Shown in pieces: positions 17,228-26,293 of a stretch of 64,000 nt of DNA. Within the stretch, counting starts at the first letter, position 1. Each line of letters opens with the position of its first letter. Source of the stretch: JAABPW01 sp037132275 (GTDB lineage: Bacteria; Verrucomicrobiota; Kiritimatiellia; CAIKKV01; CAITUY01); assembly GCA_037132275.1 (NCBI GenBank), contig JBAXPK010000008.1:7807-71806 (forward strand), read 5' to 3'. The translations under genes and the position numbers were made by a program. A model generated the notes under the pieces. The model was not told where the DNA came from, searched no databases, and saw only the letters and a program-made list of their open reading frames with translations.

Positions 17228-19354
17228 ATGCACACAATACTCTGTAAATGTATCTTCCGGGTGGCCTTTATTCTCCTGCTTAGCTGGGGAGGAAGCCCCC
17301 GCGCCCAAGGCGCGACGATTTCAAACAGCGATTGCATGGTTTGCCATGATGATCCGTCCCTTACCCGGCAGATCATGGGAGCAACACAATCACTGCAGGT
17401 CGTAGAAAGTGATCTGAAGAAATCAGTCCACACACAGCTCTCCTGCACGGACTGTCACGCGGGTATAAAGGAGATTCCTCATGCCGACAAACTCCCTGCG
17501 CCTCAATGCGGCAGTTGCCATGACGATGTGGCCAAGGAGTACTCCGCCAGCATTCACGGCGTGAGCCAGAGCATGGGAACATCGGGCGCCGCCACTTGTC
17601 AGAGTTGCCATGGGTCGCACAATATCGTTCCCGTCAAACAGGGAAACTCCCCGGTGTTCAAGCTCAATCTGCCGGCAACCTGCGCGCGTTGCCACAGCAA
17701 CACTAACCTAACGTCCGAATACAAAATGAAGTTTCCGCAGGCCGCCGCCCAATATATGGAAAGCATCCACGGCCGTGCCTTGCTCAAGCTCGGCCTGATT
17801 GTCGCACCTTCCTGCAACGACTGCCACGGTGTCCACACGATTCGCCGCACCGTGGACCGCGACTCGACTATTAATCATGCCCATATCGCCAACACTTGCG
17901 GCAAGTGTCACATTGGCGTTGAGAATACCTACATGAAGAGCGTGCATGGGCAACTTCTCGCCAAGGGCGATGCACGGGGGCCCGTCTGCACGGACTGCCA
18001 CACAGCTCATCAGATCGAGACCCAGACCGGCGGGCCGCTCAAGGCCGCCAGCGATCAACGTTGCGGGAAGTGTCACCAGGATCGTCTAGAGAATTACATG
18101 GAGACGTATCATGGCAAGGCCATAGCTCTGGGCACATCCCATAGCGCGCCTGAAGTTGCGGCCTGTTATGACTGCCATGGACACCATGATGTGCTTCCCC
18201 CTTCAAATCCGGAATCCCGTCTTTCCTCAACCAACATTCTCAAGACCTGCCAACAATGCCATAAGGGAGCCACGGCCAAGTTTACCCAGTATGTTCCACA
18301 CGCCGACCCGACCGACCGTAAACACTATCCGCTCCTCCACTTCGTCTTTATCTCCATGACAGGGTTGCTGGTCGGCACGTTTGCCTTTTTCGGACTGCAT
18401 ACGGCACTCTGGATACTCCGATCCGGCTACCTGTATCTTCACGACTCAAAAACCTTCAGAGAAGCTAAGATCAGCACCCAGGCAGGCGATCAGTGGTTTA
18501 CACGGTTTTCGCCGTTCGAGCGGATGCTGCACATCATGGTCGTCACCAGTTTCCTGCTGCTGGTGATTACAGGAATGCCGTTGAAATTCCACTATACGGA
18601 TTGGGCCAAGACTATTTTCAACATCATGGGCGGCCCCCAGGTTGCCCGGTCGCTGCATCACTTCGCGGCGCTGATCACGTTCCTGTATTTCGCCCTGCAC
18701 CTGACGGACCGGATCCGCGCCTCCTGGCGGGGCCGCGGCAATCTGTTTGACCCGGTAACCGGACGCTTTCAACTCAAACGGCTGATCGCGATCCTGATGG
18801 GCCCGGATTCTATGGTTCCAAACATGAAAGACTGGCATGAGTTCATCGCCCACCAGAAGTGGTTCTTTGGCAAGGGCCCCCGGCCTCAGTTCGACCGGTG
18901 GACGTACTGGGAAAAGTTCGATTACCTCGCGGTATTCTGGGGCGTTGCCATGATCGGAGCCTCCGGTCTGATCATGTGGTTCCCGTTATTTTTCACCCGG
19001 TTTATGCCGGGCTGGGTGATTAATATTGCGATGATCGTGCATTCGGACGAGGCCTTGCTGGCGGCCGGATTCATCTTCACCTTCCATTTCTTCAACACGC
19101 ATTTTCGGATCGAGAAGTTTCCGATGGATACTGTGATTTTCTCCGGGCGCATCTCCAAATCGGAAATGCTGCATGAACGGAAACAGTGGTATGACCGGCT
19201 TGTGGCCGAGGGAAAACTCGAGAGTCACCGCGTTCAGGATGAATGGGCCCGATGGCAGGATATCGCCCGGACTTTCGGCTACATGTTCTTTGGCACCGGG
19301 CTGATCTTGCTGGCGTTGATTGTGCTGGCCATGTCCACACGCCTACTGCACTAG
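17228..19354 (+). CDS. CbcL-like fusion: 11-heme cytochrome c with cytochrome b domain
   Basis: This 708-residue protein has a signal peptide (to about residue 29) and 11 CXXCH motifs between residues 36 and 345. A cytochrome b561/FdnI-like domain of about six membrane segments follows (residues about 368-705). Possible heme b ligands lie in FERMLHIMVV, RSLHHFAALI, IVHSDEALL and FTFHFFNTHF. Geobacter CbcL has the same order, a multiheme c part followed by a membrane b part, and oxidises menaquinol at low potential. There is no good ribosome site before the ATG. The next gene, a paralogue, starts 14 bases after the stop. The reaction is inferred from the architecture. Confidence 0.85.
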   Translation: MHTILCKCIFRVAFILLLSWGGSPRAQGATISNSDCMVCHDDPSLTRQIMGATQSLQVVESDLKKSVHTQLSCTDCHAGIKEIPHADKLPAPQCGSCHDDVAKEYSASIHGVSQSMGTSGAATCQSCHGSHNIVPVKQGNSPVFKLNLPATCARCHSNTNLTSEYKMKFPQAAAQYMESIHGRALLKLGLIVAPSCNDCHGVHTIRRTVDRDSTINHAHIANTCGKCHIGVENTYMKSVHGQLLAKGDARGPVCTDCHTAHQIETQTGGPLKAASDQRCGKCHQDRLENYMETYHGKAIALGTSHSAPEVAACYDCHGHHDVLPPSNPESRLSSTNILKTCQQCHKGATAKFTQYVPHADPTDRKHYPLLHFVFISMTGLLVGTFAFFGLHTALWILRSGYLYLHDSKTFREAKISTQAGDQWFTRFSPFERMLHIMVVTSFLLLVITGMPLKFHYTDWAKTIFNIMGGPQVARSLHHFAALITFLYFALHLTDRIRASWRGRGNLFDPVTGRFQLKRLIAILMGPDSMVPNMKDWHEFIAHQKWFFGKGPRPQFDRWTYWEKFDYLAVFWGVAMIGASGLIMWFPLFFTRFMPGWVINIAMIVHSDEALLAAGFIFTFHFFNTHFRIEKFPMDTVIFSGRISKSEMLHERKQWYDRLVAEGKLESHRVQDEWARWQDIARTFGYMFFGTGLILLALIVLAMSTRLLH

Positions 19355-19368
19355 GAGGTTACCACATT

Positions 19369-21072
19369 ATGAGCGGCTTCAATTACCCTGTCGTCATGGC
19401 TGGTCTGCTGGCCGTTTTGCTACCCCAAGGGAGCATGGCGCTCGACAATTCCGATTGCTTCACCTGTCACGAGGATAAGACCTTGAACAAGAAAAGCGCG
19501 GACGGAAAAGTGATCGCGTTATATGTGAGTCCTGTAAGCTATGCGGCATCCATTCATGCCAGCAACACCTGCACGAGTTGTCATACTGACATTACCGAAG
19601 CACCACACCCTGATGGTTTTACGGCCAAACCGGTGACCTGCGTAAACTGCCATGGAATGGCCGTGAACTCCTATTCCGCCAGCATTCACGGAACGGCACG
19701 CCTGGCAGGTAACCTGAAGGCCGCCGTCTGCGCCGACTGCCACGGCAAACATGACATCCTTAGAGCGGAAGCCCATGCATCGCTCCTGAACCACGAAAAT
19801 CAAAGCGGCACCTGCGGCAAATGCCATGCGAGGATCATGGATGACGTCCGGAACAGCATTCACGGTAAAGCCATGGCGCGCGGCGAGCGGGATGCGCCTA
19901 CCTGCACCGATTGCCACGCCGACCACCAGATTGAGGGCTTGAAAACCGTTTCCCCGCTGAAAGTAGCCGAGGACGTCTGCAGCCGTTGCCATGCCTCCGA
20001 GCGATTCAATGCCCGGTACAATCTTCCTATGGATCGTGTCACGACCTTCTTTGCCAGTTATCACGGAATGGCGGCAAAATTCGGTTCAAACCGCAGCGCG
20101 AACTGCGCCAGTTGCCACGGTTACCACAACGTGCTTCCCTCGTCGGATCCGCGTTCATCCGTCAACAAGGCCAACATGGTCAAGACCTGCCAAAAATGCC
20201 ACCCCGACGCCAATGAAAACTTTTCATTCGGAACGATCCATCTCGACGAGGCCTCCGTCGCGAACCCCGGGGACAGGATCAATCGGTGGGTCAGGCGGAT
20301 TTACCTCCTCCTGATCGTGAGCGTGATCGGCGGAATGCTGGCCCACAACGCGCTCGTCATGCGCCGGAAATTCATGCTGGCTTGGCGCAAAAAGGACAGG
20401 ACGGTAGTCCGAATGACCCTCTCGCAACGCCTCCAGCACTTCATCCTGCTCACGAGTTTTATCGCGCTGGCCATCACCGGATTTGCCCTGAAGTATCCTG
20501 ATTCAGGGGTGCGATTCCTGCTGGGATCAAGCGAACACGTGCGGCATCTCGGGCATCGCGCGGCCGCGCTCGTGTTGATGCTCTTGGCGGTGTATCATAC
20601 TCTTTACGCCATCAGGACAAAGGATGGCCACAACCTGATAAAGGATTTATTCCCCTGCCCAAAGGACGTTCTGGATGTAATCGGCAATCTACGTTACCTG
20701 ATATTCCCAAGGGCTCCCAAGCCGGCCTTTGCCCGGTTCAGTTATGGCGAGAAAGCCGAATACTGGGCCGTGGTCTGGGGTACGCTGATCATGGGCCTGA
20801 CCGGATTGGTGATCTGGTTCAAAATGAGCATCACCGAGTGGGCGCCCCGCTGGGTGATCGACGTGGCTATCACCATCCATTACTACGAAGCCATTCTGGC
20901 CGTGCTGGCCATCATCGTGTGGCATTTCTATCACGTGATGTTTGACCCGGATGTCTACCCCTTGAATACGGCCTGTATCGACGGGCGAATGTCGGAACAT
21001 TTGTACCGCGAGGAGCACGGATTGGATACCGAGACGCTGGCTAACTCAAAGGAAGAAACGCCTACTTCGTGA
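19369..21072 (+). CDS. CbcL-like fusion: 9-heme cytochrome c with cytochrome b domain
   Basis: This 567-residue paralogue of the preceding gene has a signal peptide (to about residue 24) and nine CXXCH motifs between residues 30 and 278. A cytochrome b561-like membrane domain follows (about 300-545), with the helices RLQHFILLTSFIALAITGF and RHLGHRAAALVLMLLAVYHTL shown by their central parts HFILLTSF and GHRAAALVL. AGGAGG lies ten bases before the ATG and overlaps the preceding stop region, so the pair is an operon. Two different c-b fusions side by side could work at different redox potentials or on different partners. Its last 11 bases overlap the convergent OB-fold gene. Confidence 0.85.
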   Translation: MSGFNYPVVMAGLLAVLLPQGSMALDNSDCFTCHEDKTLNKKSADGKVIALYVSPVSYAASIHASNTCTSCHTDITEAPHPDGFTAKPVTCVNCHGMAVNSYSASIHGTARLAGNLKAAVCADCHGKHDILRAEAHASLLNHENQSGTCGKCHARIMDDVRNSIHGKAMARGERDAPTCTDCHADHQIEGLKTVSPLKVAEDVCSRCHASERFNARYNLPMDRVTTFFASYHGMAAKFGSNRSANCASCHGYHNVLPSSDPRSSVNKANMVKTCQKCHPDANENFSFGTIHLDEASVANPGDRINRWVRRIYLLLIVSVIGGMLAHNALVMRRKFMLAWRKKDRTVVRMTLSQRLQHFILLTSFIALAITGFALKYPDSGVRFLLGSSEHVRHLGHRAAALVLMLLAVYHTLYAIRTKDGHNLIKDLFPCPKDVLDVIGNLRYLIFPRAPKPAFARFSYGEKAEYWAVVWGTLIMGLTGLVIWFKMSITEWAPRWVIDVAITIHYYEAILAVLAIIVWHFYHVMFDPDVYPLNTACIDGRMSEHLYREEHGLDTETLANSKEETPTS

Positions 21073-21808
21073 TGACAGTCGCATCTTCCATGATGACGTC
21101 ATAGCGGTATCCCGAACCAAAATCCTTCTCCGTGTTAAGCGTGCCTCTCACGGTGATAACATCCCCGACGCTAACCTCGGCCTTTGTGGTCACCACCAAA
21201 TCATTCGCGCCTTCTGCGCCTGTCCCGTCACGCAAGTGCAGCCAGTTCTTGCCCAAAATCTTGGGACTGACTTTTATAACCTTGGCACGGATAACAACCT
21301 GCTTCCCCGACAATTCAGCTTTTCCGGCCCAAACCTCAGCCACGGTATTCCCACCGGCCGGTTTTTGAATAACCTCGGCAGACAGCGTCGTTCCCACCGC
21401 TTCACCCTTACCGGTGATGGCGGGATGCCCCAGCGGTAGTTTGGTCGCGCCAACGGCGGGACTTGCACTTCCCGCAGGCACGATCTGGCCGACAAAATAG
21501 AGTTCTTCAAACTTCCGCTTCAGTACGGGGCTGGAGAAATTCTTATTCGGCACGCCGCCGGTAAACGAAACACGATCCCCCGCTTTAACCACGCAAGCTG
21601 GCCCCGCCGCCCAAATTTTCTCCCTGCCTGTATCAATCTGGACATAGGTGTAACGGCTGACATTCGTTGTTTCTAAAACCATGCCTGTATAGGTGGTCTC
21701 TGATCGATCATCCACAGCCCCCGCCGTCGCCGAACACATATCAGCCCCTACGGAGAAGCGTCCAAAAGTCAATACCAGCGCCCCAACAATATATGTTTTA
21801 CGATTCAT
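21062..21808 (-). CDS. Periplasmic double OB-fold protein (NrfJ-like)
   Basis: This 248-residue protein has a signal peptide (MNRKTYIVGALVLTFGRFSVGA) and two OB-fold-like halves. The first (about residues 38-110) reads GMVLETTNVSRYTYVQIDTG then IWAAGPACVVKAGDRVSF, a pattern seen in NrfJ-like and related 'DNA-binding' annotated proteins near multiheme cytochromes. The second (about 150-246) has VVIRAKVIKVSPKILGKNWL, HLRDGTG and VGDVITVRG, typical of tRNA_anti-like OB domains. It closes the minus-strand set c554-resB-resC-OB. A role in cytochrome or heme handling is inferred only from this context. DNA binding is unlikely for a secreted protein. Confidence 0.6.
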   Translation of the reverse strand: MNRKTYIVGALVLTFGRFSVGADMCSATAGAVDDRSETTYTGMVLETTNVSRYTYVQIDTGREKIWAAGPACVVKAGDRVSFTGGVPNKNFSSPVLKRKFEELYFVGQIVPAGSASPAVGATKLPLGHPAITGKGEAVGTTLSAEVIQKPAGGNTVAEVWAGKAELSGKQVVIRAKVIKVSPKILGKNWLHLRDGTGAEGANDLVVTTKAEVSVGDVITVRGTLNTEKDFGSGYRYDVIMEDATVITK

Positions 21809-21860
21809 CAATAGACTCCCTTCCTTAACTTATTCTCAAAACATTACGAATTATCTCGTT

Positions 21861-21893
21861 CCCATCCTTGGGAGGGGTACGGGGTGGGTTCCC
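21861..21893. repeat. GC-rich palindromic repeat, copy 1
   Basis: The 33-base stretch begins CCCATCCTTGGGAGGGG and ends GGGGTGGGTTCCC. Its CC..GG arms can pair in part. It lies in the 105-base gap between resC and the OB-fold gene, and resembles the copy between resB and the c554 gene and a stretch inside the FtsX permease gene. It may be a REP-like element or a transcript hairpin. Confidence 0.5.
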
Positions 21894-21913
21894 TGTTTCG
21901 CGATACCTTCTTT

Positions 21914-22729
21914 TTATGATTTCGCGTAACTATGCAAACCGGCCAGAAGGAAATTGACCCCGTAATAAGTGAATAACACAGAGACAAATCCTATAATCGA
22001 AATCCATGCCGCCCGTCGGCCGCGCCAACCGCGCACAAAATTGAAATGCAGGAAACCCGCATAAATAAACCAGGTGATTAACGACCAGGTCTCCTTTGGA
22101 TCCCAGGACCAATAGGTTCCCCAGGCTGAATTCGCCCATACGGCGCCAGTCAGGATTCCCAAGGTCAGGAACAGAAACCCAAAGGAAATGGTCTGGGCCA
22201 CAATCGTCTCAAGGGTTTGCCGGGTCTCCCCTTGAGCGGTGCTACGCTCACGACTGGCAATCAGGAATCCAACCGCAGCCAGTGACGATATGGCAAAGGC
22301 GCCGTATCCCAGGAAGCAGGTCATCACATGAAAAGACAGCCAATTACTCTGAAGCGCTGGCATCAAGGGGCGGATCTCCGACTCAAAGGTGCTGGCATGC
22401 GCGAGAGCCAGGGCAGAGAGCGCCGCCGAGGCGGCGGCAAGCCATGGAAGCTTCGCACGAATCCTCAGAAGCAGATATACCACCGAAACCGTCCAACCAA
22501 AAAGAACAAGCGATTCAAACATATTGCTGAAGGGAGCCCGCCCCGCCTCCACCCAACGCATTCCCAGATAGATTGTCTGGATTGAAACCCCAACCACAAT
22601 CAGCCCGTTGGCGGCCACGTCAAAAAACCGCCGCCGTGACATCAACCCTATCACCGAGGCAACCATGGCGCAAAAATAGACCGCTAGACTCACATTAAAT
22701 AACACGGTCATGTTCAAAATCGAGGTCAT
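21914..22729 (-). CDS. ccsA: Cytochrome c assembly protein ResC/CcsA
   Basis: This 271-residue protein with about eight membrane segments belongs to the CcmC/CcmF/CcsA heme-handling family. The tryptophan-rich signature WGTYWSWDPKETWSLITW is complete, and His residues that could bind heme occur in NWLSFHVMTCF and GFLHFNFVRGW. Together with ResB it forms the System II machine that moves heme out and joins it to CXXCH motifs. The start ATG has AGGAGG six bases upstream and overlaps the resB stop by four bases (ATGA). The many c-type cytochromes encoded around it explain its position. An in-frame start 17 codons earlier lies inside resB and is unlikely. Confidence 0.93.
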   Translation of the reverse strand: MTSILNMTVLFNVSLAVYFCAMVASVIGLMSRRRFFDVAANGLIVVGVSIQTIYLGMRWVEAGRAPFSNMFESLVLFGWTVSVVYLLLRIRAKLPWLAAASAALSALALAHASTFESEIRPLMPALQSNWLSFHVMTCFLGYGAFAISSLAAVGFLIASRERSTAQGETRQTLETIVAQTISFGFLFLTLGILTGAVWANSAWGTYWSWDPKETWSLITWFIYAGFLHFNFVRGWRGRRAAWISIIGFVSVLFTYYGVNFLLAGLHSYAKS

Positions 22730-23946
22730 GGAATTCCTCCTGTCGTCCGGCGTTGCTCTCCAAGCCAGGGCCCCACGCAAAAAACCAGTGTCAACCCTGC
22801 CATCATTAAAATAAAACCCGCATACACGATGGGTACACCCGGGTCACGTACCACCTGCAGCGCACTCCAAGCCAGATCATCGGGGTTGTAACTGGTCTGA
22901 TAGAAGGAAAACCCTTTCCAGGAAAAGGGGGAATTAACCGCGATCACCCGGGTACTTACCACGGCGCCATTTTCAACTACCTCAATCGTACTCTTGAAGG
23001 CCTTGATGGAACCCTGCCGCCCCCGTCCCGCCGACTCAGCCGCCTGAAAACGGAACTTCAACGGCATGGCTGCAGCATCGAGCACATCATGACTACCAAA
23101 ATCCGGAAAGCGGGCAAAGACCCATTGCCTATTGGTTACCCCGCCCGCCACCACCGATATCTGAACAGCCGGATTATTGGGCTCATCGGAACGGGACATC
23201 ACTTCTCCTGTCGTCCCATCAATGGCAAAGTCGGACACATGACGCAGCACCTTGACGACAAACGACGGTCTTGATCCCGCTGCGGCATCCGGCGGCGTCA
23301 CGGGATGTTCCACATTCAACTCGGTCGAGAAATGGGTCACCCAATTTTTCTCAGCCCATTGAACCTGCAGCCTATCCCCTGTAGCATCTTTAGATTCCTC
23401 CGGATTTTTATGAAACTCCAACTCAAATTTGCTCAGGCGAAGCGAGAAAGGTAGCGCCATGGGGCCATCAGGACTTTCCGCGCTTTCCACAATCTCTCCC
23501 TCTCGAAACTGGATCATACCTTTCTGCCCCCAGATGACACGCACCACCCCTCCCGCTAAAACCAGTAGGAGACTGACATGGGTGATGAATGATCCTATAA
23601 CCCTGATACGCGCCGCACCTTTTGCACGCTTGATCGCATGATACCGCCGTCCCGTACAAACCATCAAACTGGACGCCAAGGCAAACAACAAGCCGACAAA
23701 CCACCATGAATAAAATACGCGTGTCAACCCCAGCGCTGACAACATGCCCAGCACCGGATGCCCGCCAGGTCGCGCCAGATAGGGTTCCACCTGCGCCCCT
23801 TGCGGGATCAAGGTTCCGGCAATACAGGCCAAAGCAAGCAGCAAAATCACCGTCAGGGCAAACTTAAGCGACCCGAGCACCTTCGTGACGGGATTTCCCA
23901 GCGCATGCGCTGCGGGCTGATTTGATTTTTCGATGGGATCACTCAT
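22726..23946 (-). CDS. resB: Cytochrome c biogenesis protein ResB/Ccs1
   Basis: This 406-residue protein is the partner of ResC. It has three N-terminal membrane segments (VLGSLKFALTVILLLALACI; VFYSWWFVGLLFALASSLMV, shown in part; and VIGSFITHVSLLLVLAGGVV), a large periplasmic domain (residues about 150-370), and a last membrane segment near VYAGFILMMAGLTLVF. The early LGSLKFA motif and the late FYQTSYNPDD motif are typical of ResB. It is co-translated with resC by a four-base overlap. A GC-rich palindrome separates it from the c554 gene upstream. System II is the expected maturation route for the cytochromes in this window. Confidence 0.92.
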   Translation of the reverse strand: MSDPIEKSNQPAAHALGNPVTKVLGSLKFALTVILLLALACIAGTLIPQGAQVEPYLARPGGHPVLGMLSALGLTRVFYSWWFVGLLFALASSLMVCTGRRYHAIKRAKGAARIRVIGSFITHVSLLLVLAGGVVRVIWGQKGMIQFREGEIVESAESPDGPMALPFSLRLSKFELEFHKNPEESKDATGDRLQVQWAEKNWVTHFSTELNVEHPVTPPDAAAGSRPSFVVKVLRHVSDFAIDGTTGEVMSRSDEPNNPAVQISVVAGGVTNRQWVFARFPDFGSHDVLDAAAMPLKFRFQAAESAGRGRQGSIKAFKSTIEVVENGAVVSTRVIAVNSPFSWKGFSFYQTSYNPDDLAWSALQVVRDPGVPIVYAGFILMMAGLTLVFCVGPWLGEQRRTTGGIP

Positions 23947-23960
23947 AGCGAACAATAACA

Positions 23961-24001
23961 AACCCACCCCAACCCCTCCAGGGAGGGAAAAGGGGTGGGT
24001 T
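23961..24001. repeat. GC-rich palindromic repeat, copy 2
   Basis: This 41-base stretch is the best palindrome of the set. Outer arms AACCCACCCC and GGGGTGGGTT are perfect reverse complements, and inner arms CCCTCC and GGAGGG also pair around a short loop. It occupies most of the gap between the c554-like gene and resB and could fold as a strong hairpin in the transcript. There is no T-run, so it is not a typical terminator. See also 21861-21893 and 47126-47162. Confidence 0.6.
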
Positions 24002-24012
24002 ATTTGAACGGG

Positions 24013-24606
24013 TTACTTTTTGTGGACGTTGGAATCAGGATGCTTGATTTTCTCGAAGGCTTGATCAATATCAAACCCGACCTTCTTGCCGTCTTTTGTC
24101 GTATACCGATCCGCCTTCCAGGCAGGCGACTGATCGTTGTGGCAGAATACGCAACTGGTCGTGGCTGGGTAAACCATGCCAGCTTCAATGGCTTTCTTCT
24201 GATCTTCCATTACGGCCTTGGCTTTGTAGTTCTTGCCCGGCCCATGACAGGACTCGCAACTGACGCCATCCTCGACGGGAATCTTTTCAGTTTGCACCTG
24301 CTCCGTCAGATTGTAAGCCGTCGAATGGCACTTCAAGCACTTGCCGCTTTTCTGGGGATCTTCCACACCGGCCTTGGCCGCCATCGCTTTGGATTCAGCA
24401 CTCGACAGCATTTCATAAGCCTTGGCATGGGGGCTTCCCTGCCACTTACCAAACTGATCGCCCGTATCCGCCTTTTTGTGGCACATCGCACAGGACTTGG
24501 TTCCCGCATACAGCGACGCATCACGATCCGCGGCCGCGCTACTCAACACCATGGATCCCGCCAAAACCATTCCTAACCCGAACGAAGTACTCAAAACATT
24601 TCGCAT
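24013..24606 (-). CDS. Tetraheme cytochrome c554-like periplasmic protein
   Basis: This 197-residue secreted protein has a signal peptide (about 26 residues, ending SSAAA) and four CXXCH motifs: CAMCH, CLKCH, CESCH and CVFCH. The start YAGTKSCAMCHKKA and the middle GVSCESCHGPGKNY match the cytochrome c554 family, whose members shuttle electrons in the periplasm. The sequence after the fourth heme is charged and heme-free. GGGAGG lies six bases before the ATG. It is the first gene of the set with resB, resC and the OB-fold protein, and could link the inner-membrane ImcH/CbcL-like enzymes to outer-membrane parts. That route is inferred. Confidence 0.83.
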   Translation of the reverse strand: MRNVLSTSFGLGMVLAGSMVLSSAAADRDASLYAGTKSCAMCHKKADTGDQFGKWQGSPHAKAYEMLSSAESKAMAAKAGVEDPQKSGKCLKCHSTAYNLTEQVQTEKIPVEDGVSCESCHGPGKNYKAKAVMEDQKKAIEAGMVYPATTSCVFCHNDQSPAWKADRYTTKDGKKVGFDIDQAFEKIKHPDSNVHKK

Positions 24607-24788
24607 ACGACCTCCCTGTTTTCATGGCGCCATTTCGGACTTGAAATAAATCCGCTTACCCAAGCAGACCCCCACCCGACTCGCCACTGACATAAACAGT
24701 ACTATTGCGGTCATCTTTCATCAATAGTTTTATGTGACCACAAAAGGACTTGATATGTACATGCCTTCAAGGCAAAGTAAATCATCTT

Positions 24789-25421
24789 ATGAGCACAAAC
24801 AAACCCTCTCGCACCGTTTTTCTCCGTGGCATTACTATGGTCGGCATTGCACTCCTACTGCTTTTACTGTGGAGGCAGCAATCCGAGCTTGCCCGCTTGA
24901 AAACAAACTACAATCAACTTCAGGATCAGAACCTTGCGCTTCTGAATAATTCGCTCCAACCTCAACCCCCTACTCCCGCCCAAACTCCCGCGCCCGTCAA
25001 GCAGAATGTGGTCATAACATCACCTGTTCCGAGTCCCTCCCACACCGACAAGAACCTATTGGTTTTTACAGGCACGGAAGTCCAGCAGACCACAAATGGC
25101 CTCATTGCCATCATGCGGTTTAAGCCATCTAAGACGGGCCCGCTTGGCCTTGTGGCAATGTCCGTCCGTCTGCCAAGCGACATTGATTCTACAATCCAAA
25201 GCATTGCACCTGTTGGTACAACAAAATACGAAGACAGCGATTCCACAGTATCCGAAAATGGCCGGTTTGCTTTTTTTCAAGGCACGCTGGGTGATGAAAA
25301 GGATGTTGCGATTGCTCTAGGCGTATCAGGTTCAGCCCAGGCATTCATAAAGGGATCCTGCGGCATCAATGCGTTTCAACTTGATATCCAGCCCACCAAC
25401 GCCACAGTCCTGGGAATGTAG
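24789..25421 (+). CDS. Unknown membrane-anchored protein
   Basis: I do not recognise this 210-residue protein. It has one N-terminal membrane segment (GITMVGIALLLLLLW), a short coiled-coil-like stretch (ELARLKTNYNQLQDQNLALL), a Pro/Thr/Gln-rich linker (residues about 57-85), and a C-terminal beta-rich domain that begins LLVFTGTEVQQTTNGLIAI. It is therefore probably anchored in the inner membrane with its domain outside. There is no lipobox, heme motif or catalytic pattern. The start is uncertain: a TTG 13 codons earlier has AAAAGGA before it. It stands alone between divergent c554 and convergent ABC-2 permease genes. Confidence 0.6.
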   Translation: MSTNKPSRTVFLRGITMVGIALLLLLLWRQQSELARLKTNYNQLQDQNLALLNNSLQPQPPTPAQTPAPVKQNVVITSPVPSPSHTDKNLLVFTGTEVQQTTNGLIAIMRFKPSKTGPLGLVAMSVRLPSDIDSTIQSIAPVGTTKYEDSDSTVSENGRFAFFQGTLGDEKDVAIALGVSGSAQAFIKGSCGINAFQLDIQPTNATVLGM

Positions 25422-25478
25422 CAAAGAAGTCAGTTTACAATTGGTGATAAAACCCCTTGTTCTTGGCATTCAGGATCC

Positions 25479-26270
25479 CTACTTGATCAATCTGCGCCGC
25501 ATGACGATCAGGGCGATAGGGAATACCAGGACGGCGAAGATGACGAGATAGGCGATAGATATAAACGCTTGAAGGGTGGGTAACGTTCCAAACGCCAAGC
25601 CACGGGTCAATGCAACCAGGTGGGTCAAGGGCAGGCACCAGGCAACCGTCTGCGCCCAACCCGGCAGGTTGTCTAATGGGAAAAACGTGCCACTGAACAA
25701 GTACATAGGGGTAATGAGTAAGAAAATCGGCAGGTTGAACATATCGATGTGTTTGACCACCCCCGTACATACCATGGCGGTGGCGCCGAACCCAAGACCG
25801 CCCAAAAAGGCGACCGGCAAAATGCCCAACCCACCGGGGTAATGGATCAGCCCGAACAGGCTCAGGGCCGCCATCATCACGGCCGCTGCCATGAGGGATT
25901 TCGTGGCACCCCAGACGATCTCGCCGGCGACGACCTCCTCGACCGACAACGGGGTAGCCATGATGGCATCATAGGTTTTCTGGTAGTACATGCGGACAAA
26001 CGATGAGAAGGCATTCTCGAAAAAGGCCGTGTACATTATGTTGGTGGCGATAATCGCGGGGGCCATAAAGTTGAGGTAGGGCATAACCTGCCCCTGATAG
26101 ACAATCTCCGGGATAAGCAGGCGAAACCCGATACCGAAAGAAGCCACGTAAAGCAAAGGCTCCAGCAGGGGCACCAGGAAATTGATATGCCATGACCGCT
26201 TATTGACAAGCCAGTCACGACGCCAGACTCGCATCAGGCGCCAAGTCAACACTGCGTTTTTATGTGTCAT
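25479..26270 (-). CDS. ABC-2 type exporter permease (NodJ-like)
   Basis: This 263-residue permease has six membrane segments and belongs to the ABC-2 family. The parts FLVPLLEPLLYVASFGIGF, YQKTYDAIMATPLS and the late MYLFSGTFFPLDNLP motif are typical of the NodJ/YadH-type branch. It is coupled to the ATPase gene 23 bases upstream. I start at MTHKNAVLTW because GGAG lies upstream. NodIJ-type exporters move lipid-linked oligosaccharides or polysaccharide precursors; the substrate here is unknown. The gene is convergent with the unknown membrane-anchored protein. Confidence 0.85.
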   Translation of the reverse strand: MTHKNAVLTWRLMRVWRRDWLVNKRSWHINFLVPLLEPLLYVASFGIGFRLLIPEIVYQGQVMPYLNFMAPAIIATNIMYTAFFENAFSSFVRMYYQKTYDAIMATPLSVEEVVAGEIVWGATKSLMAAAVMMAALSLFGLIHYPGGLGILPVAFLGGLGFGATAMVCTGVVKHIDMFNLPIFLLITPMYLFSGTFFPLDNLPGWAQTVAWCLPLTHLVALTRGLAFGTLPTLQAFISIAYLVIFAVLVFPIALIVMRRRLIK

Positions 26271-26293
26271 GCCACGGCTTCTCCGACCCACTC

